Positions 21,963 to 33,775 of a stretch of DNA of 64,000 nucleotides are shown here, piece by piece. A program made the position numbers and the translations under genes. Position 1 is the stretch's first letter; each line of letters starts with the position of its first letter. Source of the DNA: Chenopodium formosanum (lineage: Eukaryota > Streptophyta > Magnoliopsida > Caryophyllales > Amaranthaceae); contig CM044873.1 of assembly GCA_024500155.1 (NCBI GenBank), positions 4,593,001 through 4,657,000 on the forward strand. Reading direction: 5' to 3'. The notes below the pieces were generated by a model, which saw only the letters and a list, made by a program, of their open reading frames with translations, ran no database searches and was not told where the DNA came from.

Positions 21963-24759
21963 ATACTATAATATGGCTAATAATCTAAAAAATTAAACCC
22001 TAAACTCCTTAGTAAAGTGATCTCAACAGCTAGAGTATCTTGCAAATTACATCTTTTTAAAGATATTGCATCATACCATTAATTAATTGTAATAAAACCA
22101 AATTATATATCGACACTTGTCGATATAAGCTTGAGATTAGAGGGAAAGCATGTGGATTAGTGGTTAAACAAAGATTATTGTAATGAGATGTACCTTTGTA
22201 CAGTATTGATTTTGGAGTACTAGGTTGTACGTGCTAAAGGAGCCAACTAATACAGAGTTGTCTGTTTATATTGACTTTGTGCTCCAAAATCAACCACCAT
22301 TTTGTGGACAACGTTGCTCGATATAGATAGATCAAGACAACTACAAAAATCCATAATTTTAATTAAATAATTACTTTTTTTATGATAATTTTGATATGTC
22401 AAATCCGTTAATTAAGCCATAATGTTGAAGAATCAACTACTTCAAAATTAATTTTAAGTACAAAACACTGTTTTTTTTTTTTCTTTTTTTTTTTTACTTT
22501 GAAGTACATATTTCTAGTGTACGGATTTTGAGAAGTAACTTCCTATTGTTTCTGCTTAATTAGTATTAGTGCATATAAATTCACATGAAAGTGTGTAAAT
22601 ACCTCCAAATTCTTGTACAGTTGTACTATTAAGTCCAAACTGTTGATTCTTGAAATATCGTGCTCGAACGTCGCAATATTTGAATTTAATGTTAGTCTTT
22701 TTATATATTCTTGTCTGGTTGAGATAAAGATATATATATGTATACTGAATTTCAGTTTTTTCTTATTAAGTTCATTTTCGATATAGTTTGTAAAATCTTA
22801 TGCTAGGTCACAATAATGTCAATCCAAATTAAAATATACATGACCACATATACATCAAATGCTAGGTTCGTATGTAGTAAATACTTTAATTTCAATTATA
22901 GCACTTCATATTTCAATTTTTAACATCGGATGAACACGATTGACTGGGATTTGGTTGACATGCCATATTTGTACATATGACATATGGTTACATACTTATA
23001 TGATGCATTTAAGTTTTCAGCGTTTTCATTTGGTAACCTAGCCTCACTATCTACTACTCCGTATGCTTTTTATTTTTAACATTAAATGGTGAATTAATTC
23101 TTTGAGGATTTAATTCGGACTTTTTTTTTTTTTTTTTAGCTTTGTTACCTATGTATGTAGAGGTGGTCCTCAAGTTAGATGTCCAAATTCTCACAGAATC
23201 AATTAATCATCATCTAGCTACGGACGTAGTAGTAAGCTAGACTGCTAGAGCACCTGAGGGCTTAGCAAAATCTTGTCTAACATATAGGAATTTGATTTAA
23301 TATAGCTCGATAAACAAACAAAAAAATCAATAGATGATACATTGTGTTAACTTGTGTTTGTTTTCACTTGTAATTATAGATAAAAATCAAGTTAAATTGA
23401 GACATAGATAAATCGATTGATGGATCGTATGTATTAATAACTTAAGTCATACACAAAAAAATATGGTATCAAGGTTAATTATGGTATCAAGATGTATGAA
23501 AATACACAAAAAAAAATACAAAAGTTAACAAATTAGTTTTAAATTATAATTAAATTATCAGGGTTTGTTGGTATAATGAGAGTTATTGGAGCATAAAATT
23601 AACAAAAGTGAGACAAATAAAATCTAGACAATTCATCATCAAATCTCATGCATTAGCGAGTCATTATGAGTTGATTGAGTTCCTTACTATTATATATAAG
23701 TCGTATGAAAATGCTAAACTTTTTGTACGTATTAACGTACGAACTTCAACATTATAACTTGAGTAACAAAATTAATTTTTTTTAAAAGTACACTTTTATT
23801 AGCTTATAATATTGAAGCCAGCAAATTACATGCAAAAAACATCTTTATAGTAACAATAAATTTGTATTTTTGTTATGTTGTTATTTTCTTTATAATTAAA
23901 GAATCAATTAGATTCATAAAGTTGGATTTCCAATTAGAGCGGATCCTTGTCCAAAGGACGATTCCTCGAAGCCTCGTACTAATGTCATTGGAATCCTCCC
24001 AAAATAGGAGATATCATTAAGCTTAGGCATACATAATTAACACTAATACCATTCATATTGTCGGGCTTATTTTAATTAATTGAGCCTGCTTTAATCCTAA
24101 TCTTAAACAGCTTAGTAATTAGTAGCTTAGCTAGTATCTTATCTAAAGAGCAAAGTGTGCTATTCTGACTCTATATCAAGATATCAAATAATGTACACTC
24201 ATTCACACTTCTTATATGAGCGAAGTTTAAACTCATTTTTTTCTTAGTTTTATATAAGGGTTAATAAGATCTAATAACGCCTAAAGTATAATGAGGTTTG
24301 ACAATTTTTTATAAGATAATATAAAATAAGATAATGATTGATTAGTACATATATAAGTTAAAACTCAGCTCGTATAAGGGTTAATAAGTTAAAATTAAAA
24401 AAATTTGGACTAAAAAGATAAGTGAAATTCATGTGATTAGAATAACACTTTAATTTATTGTTAGTTCGGCTCAATCACATGGACAAAATTTGTTTGTATG
24501 GTAGTACGGAAAGCAATTCTTAATTGTCTTCAATTTTACAAAAATGTCGCTCGTTTTTAATGGATTTTATTTAAATTATCACAACCATCAGTCACTATTG
24601 CAATTTATTTTAGACAACTCAATTGCTTAGAGACTGGATTATCATTGAGGACACTAAAATGAGATAACAAGTACTTCCTGTGATTTATAGCTTAAGAAGT
24701 CTATTATGCAATTTCGCACCAAGTTAAGATAATATATAATATATGCTTCAATTTGGCTA
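21963..24759. other. AT-rich intergenic DNA, no gene seen
   Basis: Contains an imperfect 15-nt inverted repeat (22206-22220 with 22279-22293) and T-runs near 22471-22495 and 23120-23138. No frame of interest. Confidence 0.5.
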
Positions 24760-24764
24760 GGTCA

Positions 24765-24768
<4 letters not shown>

Positions 24769-24796
<28 letters not shown>

Positions 24797-24894
24797 GGTG
24801 TTTAGAGAGCCACAAGTGCGGGATGAGAATCAATCCTAAGATCTCTTAAAATCGGGAGGGTAGCTAGAATTACTTGAGCTATCCTTCACTCTCT
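24769..24894 (-). mobile_element. tRNA-derived SINE with long poly(A) tail
   Basis: Minus sense: a body of about 98 bp (24894 down to about 24797) ends in a poly(A) tail, seen as the T-run from 24769. The 9-bp duplication GGTCACAAT lies on both sides (24760-24768 and 24895-24903). The body contains GATAGCTCAAGTA (A-box-like) and, 40-50 nt on, AGGATTGATTCTC (B-box-like), the internal pol III promoter of tRNA-derived SINEs. The long unbroken tail suggests recent insertion. Confidence 0.85.
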
Positions 24895-25217
24895 GGTCAC
24901 AATCTTATTAGTTGATCATAGATTGAAAAACAATCCTATAAAATATAGATCAACATATGACACTAGTGATAGTTAAAACAATAATATGGCATTGTCCTTT
25001 CTTGGCAAAGGCCATAATTTGGTGACTCAAACTTAAATAGCTAGACAAAAAAATTAAGTATTGTGGTCCAAATTTTAGAGATGTATACGCATTAGACAAA
25101 TGCCAAAATTAAATTAAGCAAATATAATGAATTAAATTAAGAAAATTGCGAATGACTTGGCAACAATAAAATAATTAATTAATAAAAATTAGGACATAGT
25201 ATACATGATTAATATAA

Positions 25218-26189
25218 GGAAAAATTGGCCGCAACAACACCAACTATGATAAAGGTGCGTGTAGCAGCACAACCTTTTAAGGGTGCGGTCTACAACACAA
25301 ACTATGTAATTGGGTGCACATATTAGCATAAATAACACTAATGAACATTATTTTAACTTATATGATTTTCCATCATGCGTGACTAAATTACCTTCTATTT
25401 TATTTTTTCATTTAAGCATTTCTTAACCTCCACCATTTTATTAAGTGGATTCCTTCAAAAAAAATTTGTGCTATTATTTTCCTTTGTTCGCTTCTCCAAT
25501 TACTTTTTCTAATATCGATCTTACATGATTGACTTAGTTTCCTTTCCTTTTCCACTTAGTTAAATACTAAATTGATAAATTAAAAAAATAATCATTTGAA
25601 TACCTTTATTTTATAAGATTTCAGGATACATAGGTAACTTTCTAATACCAAACCCCACAAAATGATTCTAAATACTTAATTAAAAAAATAATTTTAGAAT
25701 ATGCCAAATTGATTTTCTTGTCTATTCAAAAAAAAAAAAAAAAAAAAAAAAATTGATTTTCTTGTTTTTGATGTACATTATTTAAATTGTGGAGGTTGGG
25801 AGAGAATAATTAAAGGGAAAAAATTAATGATAACGGAGGAGAAACTAAGTCAATCATCACATGAGATGTAAAAAAAAAAGTAATTGAAGAAACAAACAAT
25901 AGAAAATAATGGCGACAACTTTTTGAAATAATTCAATTTAATGGTTATTACTTAATTACGTGAGATTAAAAATTAAGTAGAATGGAATTAAACAAATATA
26001 TATTTAAACAAAAAAGCATTAAAATATATTTAAGATTTCACTTTCATAAGAAATCTAAATTTTGCAAATGTCATTTATGTTGTTATGTGCACCCAAGTGC
26101 ATAGTTTGTGATGTTGAGTGCACCCTCGAAAGGTTGTGCTGCTACGCGCACCTTTGTCATAGTTGGTGTTGTTGCGGCCAATTTGTCCC
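25218..26189. mobile_element. foldback-like element with about 340-bp inverted arms
   Basis: The left arm (25218 to about 25550) and the right arm (about 25832 to 26189) are inverted copies. Both begin with ATTGGCCGCAACAACACC after 5-6 variable bases and share AGCAGCACAACCTTT, GGGTGCACAT and GATTGACTTAGTTTC in the same order. The roughly 280-bp loop is AT-rich and contains a separate poly(A) insertion. There is no transposase frame. No convincing duplication is visible, so MULE or Foldback class is undecided. Confidence 0.75.
25707..25765 (+). mobile_element. hyper-truncated retroposition scar, poly(A) with 15-bp TSD
   Basis: AATTGATTTTCTTGT occurs at 25707-25721 and again at 25751-25765. 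Between them are only CTATTC and a run of A ending at about 25752. This is what target-primed reverse transcription leaves when it aborts almost at once. It lies in the loop of the foldback element and so is younger than it. Confidence 0.75.
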
Positions 26190-26449
26190 AATAGTGGTAC
26201 ATAATTCACATTAACATCATACCTTAAAAGTATTGATTGTGTGTAAAAAAGCAGTCGCACGTGAACCCTACTAAATAATTTTCCATTTAAATGCACTCAC
26301 TCTTACTCTAGTACTACTCAATTCTCATACTTAAATTTTATCAACACATATTGTACTATAGTGGACAATGTTGTTATTTATTGTATTCTTTATATTCATA
26401 TACTTCCAAGAAATTTATGCCTGGGATTTTATCAACACGTATAATTGCT
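26190..26449. other. spacer, nothing recognised
   Basis: AT-rich spacer between the foldback element and a Tourist-like MITE. The open frame overlapping the right arm is not credible. Confidence 0.4.
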
Positions 26450-26452
26450 TTA

Positions 26453-26554
26453 GGGCCTATTCTAATTTACTGAATTGAGCAGAACTGAATTGTTTATGAA
26501 AGAAGAAAATTAGAAACTAAACGGAATTAAAATTAAGCTGAAAAGAACAGGCCC
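26453..26554. mobile_element. Tourist-like MITE, GAACT-pentamer family
   Basis: Ends GGGCCTATTCT and AGAACAGGCCC with TTA at 26450-26452 and 26555-26557. Interior ACTGAATTGAGCAGAACTGA and TTAAGCTGAAAAG are eroded versions of the family core. Confidence 0.85.
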
Positions 26555-26557
26555 TTA

Positions 26558-28690
26558 GTACATTGTAGATTTTGAAAGAAGAGGCTAACATAGCTTATAC
26601 CGAGTGGCAGGTGAGTGCTACCCGTATTTTAGAATATTTGGAAAAAAAATATTGATTCCTTTTTTCAAACTATTAGTCAGTTTTCAAAACATAGTTTTCT
26701 TGTGATTTAGAAAAATGAAGCAGAGACACGAATTATGCAGAAGTATGATAGTTGAAATTACAGCTTCAAACAAAAGTAAAATTATACAAGTAGAAATTAA
26801 TAAATTTATTTTAGGGTTTGGTCGACCTCGTAAAGAAGCAGAGAGTTTTGCCTTCAATGCAATGCAAGGCCCATTGGACCAGTCATGTGGGGACTACTGA
26901 GCCCACCACGTGGTCCTCGTGACCCGCACGTTCAAGACCTGATTTTAAGGAATTTAAACATAAATAAATTAAATTGGATTAGAATTTACATGTTTTCAAC
27001 CCGGATTCATTTTTAACCCGTTGGATCCATATATGGTTAATGGTATTGGTTATTGGTATACAAAATAGGAACTTATTATAACCCAATCATAATAAGGCAT
27101 GAAAGGGTTTGGATACTAAATAATGTGTAAATGTATGGATGAATATCCATTAATCATTATTGTAAGTGGACTTATACGTTGTATCTTGCAAAAGAAAACA
27201 TGCATGTCCAACTATAATAACATGGATAATTGTATAATAGAAATTGCCATATGTATCAATTTGTTCATCTTTACCTATTTTATTATAAAGAGTTGTCTCA
27301 TACAAAGTATGTAATAATTTACGTATAGATACTTTTTACTTTAATCTGTATCTATTATCTACAACTACAAATATTGATATTAATTTAGTGTATGTACTCT
27401 ATTTTTGAAAGTTATTCAAATTTATCGGATATGAAATTTGTTAATTTTTTGCTATATCAAGTGGTCAATCGGTTATAGTAAGCCCCCTATAAAACAAAGG
27501 AAATGTTGCATCGATCATGCATATAATTAATGATAATTATCACTCGGGTTACTTAGTTAGCCTCTTCATTCCGACCTCAAGATTGCTACGCATTTTATCT
27601 GATACAAACCTAAGTCCTAAGTCGTTCTTCGCCAACAAACTTGTGGAACAATAGTATTGAGTTTAATTTGTAGGGCTTTATTAGATTTTGATCATTGCTT
27701 GTGCTACTCGTGCTGACAATTTTTCTTCTACGCGCTTTGTTTTTTGGAACCTCTTTTCACATATTCTAGGAAATAAAAATAAATTAATATCTGAATAAAT
27801 ACACATTTTTAACAAGATTAAGTTCCTGTGATTTCAAACACATTCAAAATTTTAAACGAAATAAATTGAGAAAAACACACCTAAATAAAGTTATTATTCT
27901 AATACCATTATATATCTTTCAAATCCAAGGTACCAAATTTTTAAAATGGCATGCACAAACATATATTTTTCATCGACATAATACACAATATAAGTTTTCT
28001 TCTTTTGGATGGTGTATTATTATTTGCCCTATATATCTTTGTGCTTTTCAACATATGAAAGGATAAATACGTTGTAACTCGAAGAATGGCCCTATTATGT
28101 GCATGGGAAGAAGCACTAATGTGCGTGTTATCCTTTACTACCTAAGAAATTATATATAGAATGTTGCAATTTGCTTAAAATTCCCAATTTATAAAAGTAA
28201 TGGTCCCATAGATTGGTGCATTGAGCAAAACCAAGGGGATTTTAGCAATTTTAGGAGGAGACAATATGGACAATTACTTCGTGGAGCTCCATGTATACTT
28301 TGCAAATATATATAATTTTGTTTAGTATTTCGTAGTAGTTAACTACATTATGCTTATCGTTTAGTACGAGTATTTAGTATGTTTAACCGTACGGATTACT
28401 GGATTAGTAAATTTAGTAAGTTATTATTCTTACATAAATACTTGGTATAGTAGTAGTCAAGGACAACTTACATCTGTTGAATATTTTGTTCTCATAATTT
28501 AACTAGTATTTGGATTTACCTTTTAGAAATAAACTACTTGTAGCTTTTGAACTGGTGTGACCGTGTGACAAAGTATTTCTATATATCTAAAATTCAAAAA
28601 AAAAAAAAAAATAATAATAATAAAAAATAAAAAAACTTTCTTTATGTATTAAGTGAGTTTGACAATTGATGAAATTTGTTAATGTATTGA
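26558..28690. other. intergenic DNA, no supported gene
   Basis: A complex patch at 26815-26940 contains a perfect G-box palindrome CCACGTGG (26906-26913), but no coding exon can be attached to it. Short frames at 26715, 27123 and 27866 have no recognisable content. (AAT)n-type A-rich sequence at about 28588-28632. Confidence 0.4.
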
Positions 28691-28803
28691 AAGCTTTGTT
28701 CTTATTTTCTGAATTGAGCTTAATTGAGATGAAATGAATTATTTATGAGAGAAGAAATTAGGAACAGAACTAAACTGAAATTAAGCTGAAGAGAACAGGC
28801 TCA
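28691..28803. mobile_element. degenerate Tourist-like MITE, GAACT-pentamer family
   Basis: The right end AGCTGAAGAGAACAGGC and the centre TTTATGAGAGAAGAAATTAG match the family. The left end (AAGCTTTGTTCTTATTTTC) is eroded. Confidence 0.65.
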
Positions 28804-28846
28804 AAGTGAAATAATAGATAAAGGTAATTATTGACCAGGGAGAATT

Positions 28847-28861
28847 GGGGGGGGGGGGGGG
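28847..28861. repeat. 15-base homopolymeric G run
   Basis: Unbroken G run followed by AGCCGGAGAG in AT-rich DNA, 43 bp from a MITE. It could be real or an assembly-sensitive site. Confidence 0.9.
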
Positions 28862-30521
28862 AGCCGGAGAGATATATGGAGAGGAGAAGTGAACATTAAT
28901 TTTTTTTTTTAATTAAATGAAAACATAAAGGAATGATAGCGATACATGATAGGGTATATAAACTAATTACGGGCTTTAACTATTAATTTAAGATTTTGAT
29001 TGGTCAGTTGATCCATTATCATAGTATTTAGTGTTAACGTGATATAAAGGTCAAGGGTTTAAATCCTATACGGCATATCCACCCCTCATTTTCAAGTAAA
29101 ATATTTTGCACTGAATATTCAAGTGAAAATTGCTTTAATATATTACAAACAAAGGCAAACGAAACAAAAGTTGAAGTTATGAAAAAAAGAAGTCAAGTCA
29201 AAATGTGATGCATGTATTAATGCAAACGTGTGTGCATGATTTTGTGTATAAGCTGTGGAAGTGCGCAATTAGCCCCACTCCACCAGATTACTATGTAAAT
29301 GTTTTTCATTTCCCAACAAATTTCTAAGCTTTTACGTCTTTTGCACACTTCTTTTTTTTACTCACCTTTTTTTTGGGCTTTGTTTTTTAGGCTTAATTTT
29401 AGCCTATTTTTAGGCTCAATGTACTCCTAACGGCCTTTTTTCATAAAATATAATCAAATAATTTATATCATAGTATAAAATACAATTATAATTAAAACCA
29501 AGGTTTAATAATTTTATAATTATCCATTGCCCCAATAAAGAGGGAACATTTTCTTATGATATCAGTTTGTCTTGTGCTTTGTTTATGATTTTTGTTTGGT
29601 AATACACCTGTTTATCTTAGGAGACATGATCTGTTAATTTTTTAATTAAAAATTTGATTATCAACTTGCACTTTATTCATTACAAAATTAAAGATTAATT
29701 AGTGTATAGATTATATAATATGATAGCTGTAATAATGGAGTATTAGCTAGCTTTAGTCGTGCATGCAAGGGAAATTAATTGTGATTAATTATATTTAATT
29801 TGTAATGAAACAAGATAGTGGTACCTTCAAGACAGGCGGTCAACTGTTTGACCATGCATGCATGAAGGGCCTAAAATGATCTCGTCCGTCCATTCGATCA
29901 ATCGAACGGTTGTGATTCGTACCATAAAAAAATAAATTTTTATATAATCAATAAAAGTGTATGTTGTATACTTGTCATGTTGTATGTTGGTATTAATTAT
30001 TTAGTTAGTTGCATAATGGATTATAGATCATTATTGCTTAAGTACGTACTTAAGACGTACTATGATTATATCTAGCTTTGTAGTATACGGCGTGTATGTG
30101 GTACTATACTTAACATAAATTATTGGCATGTAACTTGTTGGATTTTTGAGGAATTGAGTTGGGAATGTTATTTTTTCTCCTTAATGCATGTAATCCATTA
30201 TTATTATTTATTATAATCTTCTTTTGAACATTACATTTTATGTATTTTATAGAAAGTTTGTTGAAGTAATATATTAATATAGCAACTACTGTACTTTTTT
30301 TTAATTTATTTTTTTAAAGTATAGTTCAAGGCTTCTAGTTTCAATATACAATTTAATATTTTATTAAAATGTATAAAAAAAAAAAAATAGTGTTGTTATT
30401 GTATAATATATTGTTAGAATAATTACAATGAACAATATTTTTATAACTTTATTTTAGATTTTTGTATTACGAGTATAGACAATTAAAGATAAAATTGTGG
30501 CATAAGAATCTGAAGTCTAAT
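28862..30521. other. AT-rich intergenic DNA, no gene seen
   Basis: No frames of interest. AAGGGTTTAAATCCTATACGG near 29053 looks like a lone pol III B-box, but no A-box, tail or duplication goes with it. Confidence 0.4.
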
Positions 30522-30524
30522 TTA

Positions 30525-30632
30525 GGGCATGTTCTTTTCGGCTTAAGTTCAGTTGCTAATTTCCTCCTCTCGTAAAATATTCAGTTCACTTCAGTACAGT
30601 TCAGCTCAATTTGAGTAAATCTGAACAAGCGC
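30525..30632. mobile_element. Tourist-like MITE, GAACT-pentamer family
   Basis: Ends GGGCATGTTCTTTTC and TCTGAACAAGCGC, TTA at 30522-30524 and 30633-30635, with TTCAGTTCACTTCAG and CAGTTCAGCTCAA arrays. Confidence 0.8.
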
Positions 30633-30635
30633 TTA

Positions 30636-31738
30636 GTATATGTAACTACTATTTCCGATGAAGCCGGCACTTGACATCTTGCTAAGTCACAAAGAAAGGC
30701 GGAAGGAGAGGGTAGGAGAGTGTGGAAAAAATATGAAATGATGGACTAAAAGTGGGTCATTATCTAAGACGGGGAAGTCGCTAAGGAAAGCGATGGAAGC
30801 AAATAATAGTACAGTAGTATGAAAGATTTATTGGAATGAAATTGAAAGAAAAGAAGAAAGAACGAAGGAGGAAATTGTAAGTATGTAAGTCCCACAGACA
30901 ATACCAGCTTGCCATTGGCCCATCTATTTCCCAACTTTGTGAGAATTACTAGCCTATGCCTACATTTTCATTTTCGGAGGACCCTCCTAATTATTCTTTT
31001 TATTTTATTCTCTTTTGACCTTATTACCCATAATCCACATTCTTCCTATAATAACATACGTGACATGGTGTTCATAAAACTTTTTTTTAGGGTTAGCTCT
31101 CTTAATTGAGCTAGTATATAACCTTAGGGTAAAGTATATATATATGTCCTCTTATTACGTGTCATTATATTTAATGATGTTTGAATATACTAGCTTAGTG
31201 TGTGGTTAAATCTGAACTTAAAGGGTATGTTAGAATATGCCTTGAATCGGTTAGCTCCTTTCAAACAACTATTGTAAAGGGTCAATATGAGGCACAATAT
31301 CTGCTATGTGGGCTATGATTTTTCATTTTTGAGCCTATTTTGTTTTTTTGTTTAGGAAGTATTATGAAAATGGGTTTAACCTAGCTAGCTATTATTATGT
31401 TAATTGTATTATAGTAAAGCTCTTCTCTAGCTTGTTCATGCACCAATTAACTAACTCGTTGTTAGTAAACAACATAACATTTGTTATTCTTACATGTATT
31501 CTTTAATATCCCTTATATATATATCCGTCATAACACTCGTAAGAGGGTATATGATAATGTAATCCATGAGTAGGAGATTGAATTCCTTCTACAAAGACTT
31601 AAGAGTTAAGACCAACTGCCATTGCACGTGGCTTGATCTCCCTAAGAAAAAAGAAATGAAAGGGGTTGAAGTCTTCTATAATCCAGGGGAATTATACTAA
31701 TGGAGTAATGGTAGGTAGTCTAATATGACTACATTAGC
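30636..31738. other. intergenic DNA, no supported gene
   Basis: Purine-rich patch at 30690-30880, otherwise AT-rich. The frame at 30909-31109 has no recognisable motif. Confidence 0.4.
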
Positions 31739-31746
31739 CTAATAGT

Positions 31747-32762
31747 TAGGGGTGTACATAAACAGGACCGGACCTGAAAACCGACCTGATCCGGACCTGT
31801 TGGGACCGGACCTGACCCGGACCTGTAGATTCAGGTCCGGTCCCGGTCCTTGAAAATCAAGGTTTCCGGTCCCGGTCCGGATCAGGTCCAAACCCGGGGT
31901 TTTCAGGTCTGGACCTGAAACCCGGTAAAAATGCGTTTTTTTATTAAAAAAAAAAAAAATCCAAAATTTGAAAACAAGTCAGTTTCATTCTTGTAAGTTG
32001 TAACCCACTAACCCTAACTCACTCCTCACTCACTCACTCTCTCTCTCAGCCGACACCACGCCAACACCCACCCCCTCACGCAGTAGATCTGCACACCAGA
32101 CCACCACACCAACACCCAATCTACCACACCACCCTCGTATTCTCACGAGCAACCACCCTAATCAAGTACCAAGAGGTCACGATCGCCGCCGCCTACCCCT
32201 GCTAGCAACCACCTTCAAGCGTGTATGATGAATTCACAAGCAACCATCGTCCTCGCAGATACCCGCTGCTAGTTTCACGCCAAGGAGTATGAAATTGTGC
32301 GAGAAATTTAGATCTATTTAATATATTGATAGCCCACCTTTGATTGTTAAATGGTTTATCAAGTTAAAGAGATTGTGAGGGGCTACGAAGTATCAATTTC
32401 CTATGCCTTGATCTGGAGTAATATTACTACTTTTTCCTTTCAAAATTTAATGTTGATTGCTGGTGCTTTTTTTTTTTTTTTTAAATTTTTTTTATTTTAT
32501 TTTTGAAATCACTTTTTCTTTTTTTTGTATTTAATTTTATAATAGGTCCAGCAGATTTTTTATTAGGGAAAAAAAAACACAAATCAAGAATCGGGTCTGT
32601 TCAGGTCCAAATCCGGACCGGACCTGATTGTTCAGGTTTGACCCGTAACCGGACCTGTTAATTCAGGTCCGGTCTCCGGTCTTCAAAATTCAATGATTCC
32701 GGTCCCGGTCCATTCAGGTCCGGGTCAGGTCCGGTCCGGTTTTGGACCGGTGTACAGCCCTA
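31747..32762. mobile_element. hAT non-autonomous element, 1016 bp, GGACCGG subterminal repeats
   Basis: Ends TAGGGGTGTACA and TGTACAGCCCTA are a hAT-type inverted repeat. The 8-bp duplication CTAATAGT flanks it (31739-31746 and 32763-32770). About 190 bp inside each end are packed with GGACCGGACCTG, CAGGTCCGGT and GGTCCCGGTCC words in both orientations, probable transposase-binding arrays. The core (about 31990-32270) is C-rich and complex (CTCACTCACTCACTCTCTCT followed by CCACC-rich DNA), then T-rich. No transposase frame was found, so it depends on a partner element. Confidence 0.9.
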
Positions 32763-32770
32763 CTAATAGT

Positions 32771-33451
32771 ACAAATTAGGCGGCTTAGGCCTTATATTTT
32801 AACTACTCCTATATGACTATATTAGTTAGTATAGTATCACAACTTATGCAAACATTAAATATTTCAAACATTTTGAAGAAAAATTTGTACATTAGAATAA
32901 GACAGATGGCAGCTTTCAATTTTATTTTATTTATTATATTATTATTTTTAATTATTTTTTAAAAATGGAGTTTGAAATCCAGATCATTTAATACAAAATC
33001 TATCTTTCACAACGGACAACCGTGGACAAACTTGCTTCCAATAGTTGGTGGAAAATTTAGAAAGTTTAGCTGGCATTATATTAGTAGAAAATTATTTACC
33101 AACTCTCCCATGCACTTAATTAATTATTATTTTTATTACAAAAAAAATATAAATAAAAAAGTCTCTCAATTCTTGGGATTTGTTGTCTAATTAAACGTAA
33201 GTATAACTAGTAGTTGGGGAATTTGTTAGTTTACGACTTAATTTTAGACGACTCAGAAGAGTCGTGAAACGACGAATTTAACAATTAACACATCCAACAT
33301 TGTTTAGGCTACTTTGAATGCTTTTAATTATGCATCAATTATGCACATAAATGTCTTTCTCTTATTTTGTAATGCAAGTTATTTAAGCATATTGGATGAA
33401 ATAATAGCATAAAATATTTTGAAAGCTAAATTTTGGATCAAGAAACAAGTT
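32771..33451. other. AT-rich intergenic DNA, nothing recognised
   Basis: The frame at 32972-33190 is AT-rich and unrecognisable. AGACGACTCAGAAGAGTCGT near 33247 is a small palindromic patch. Confidence 0.4.
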
Positions 33452-33775
33452 GAAAGCTTTCGCCCACATGAGAAATGTGACATATACATAATTAATTTCA
33501 TTGTGAGAAATGTGACTTGCACGTATTAAATTTCATTCTGCCCATGGTATTATCATTTCAGTTGGAGAAATATTGTTGAACGAAATAAAAAACCTTTTAA
33601 AGTGTATTTCACAACTCATTCATCAAAAGGTATAATGAAGCTTCTGTCCATTAGAGAAATGTGATCTAAACATAATTACATTCCAATTCAACCATGGTAT
33701 TATCATTTCGACTGGAGAAATATTATTGGACAAAATAATACCTAACCAACTTTTTAAAATGTATTTCATGACACA
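33452..33775. repeat. degenerate tandem duplication, about 150-185 bp units
   Basis: GAGAAATGTGA recurs at 33470, 33505 and 33654. CCATGGTATTATCATTTC recurs at 33542 and 33692. GTATTTCA recurs at 33604 and 33761. Two diverged units are inferred, the first with an extra partial repeat. No ends typical of a transposon. Confidence 0.65.

Noticed and set aside
26715..26940. 61-codon frame followed by a G-box (CCACGTGG)
   Set aside because: Translation unrecognised and the G-box follows rather than precedes it; no transcript unit can be assembled.
29030..29130. Possible tRNA or SINE (AGGGTTTAAATCCT)
   Set aside because: No cloverleaf can be drawn around it and no A-box or duplication is present.
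31535..31665. SINE-like patch with GGAGATTGAATTCC and an A-rich end
   Set aside because: Only a weak B-box-like word; no A-box, poly(A) tail or flanking duplication.
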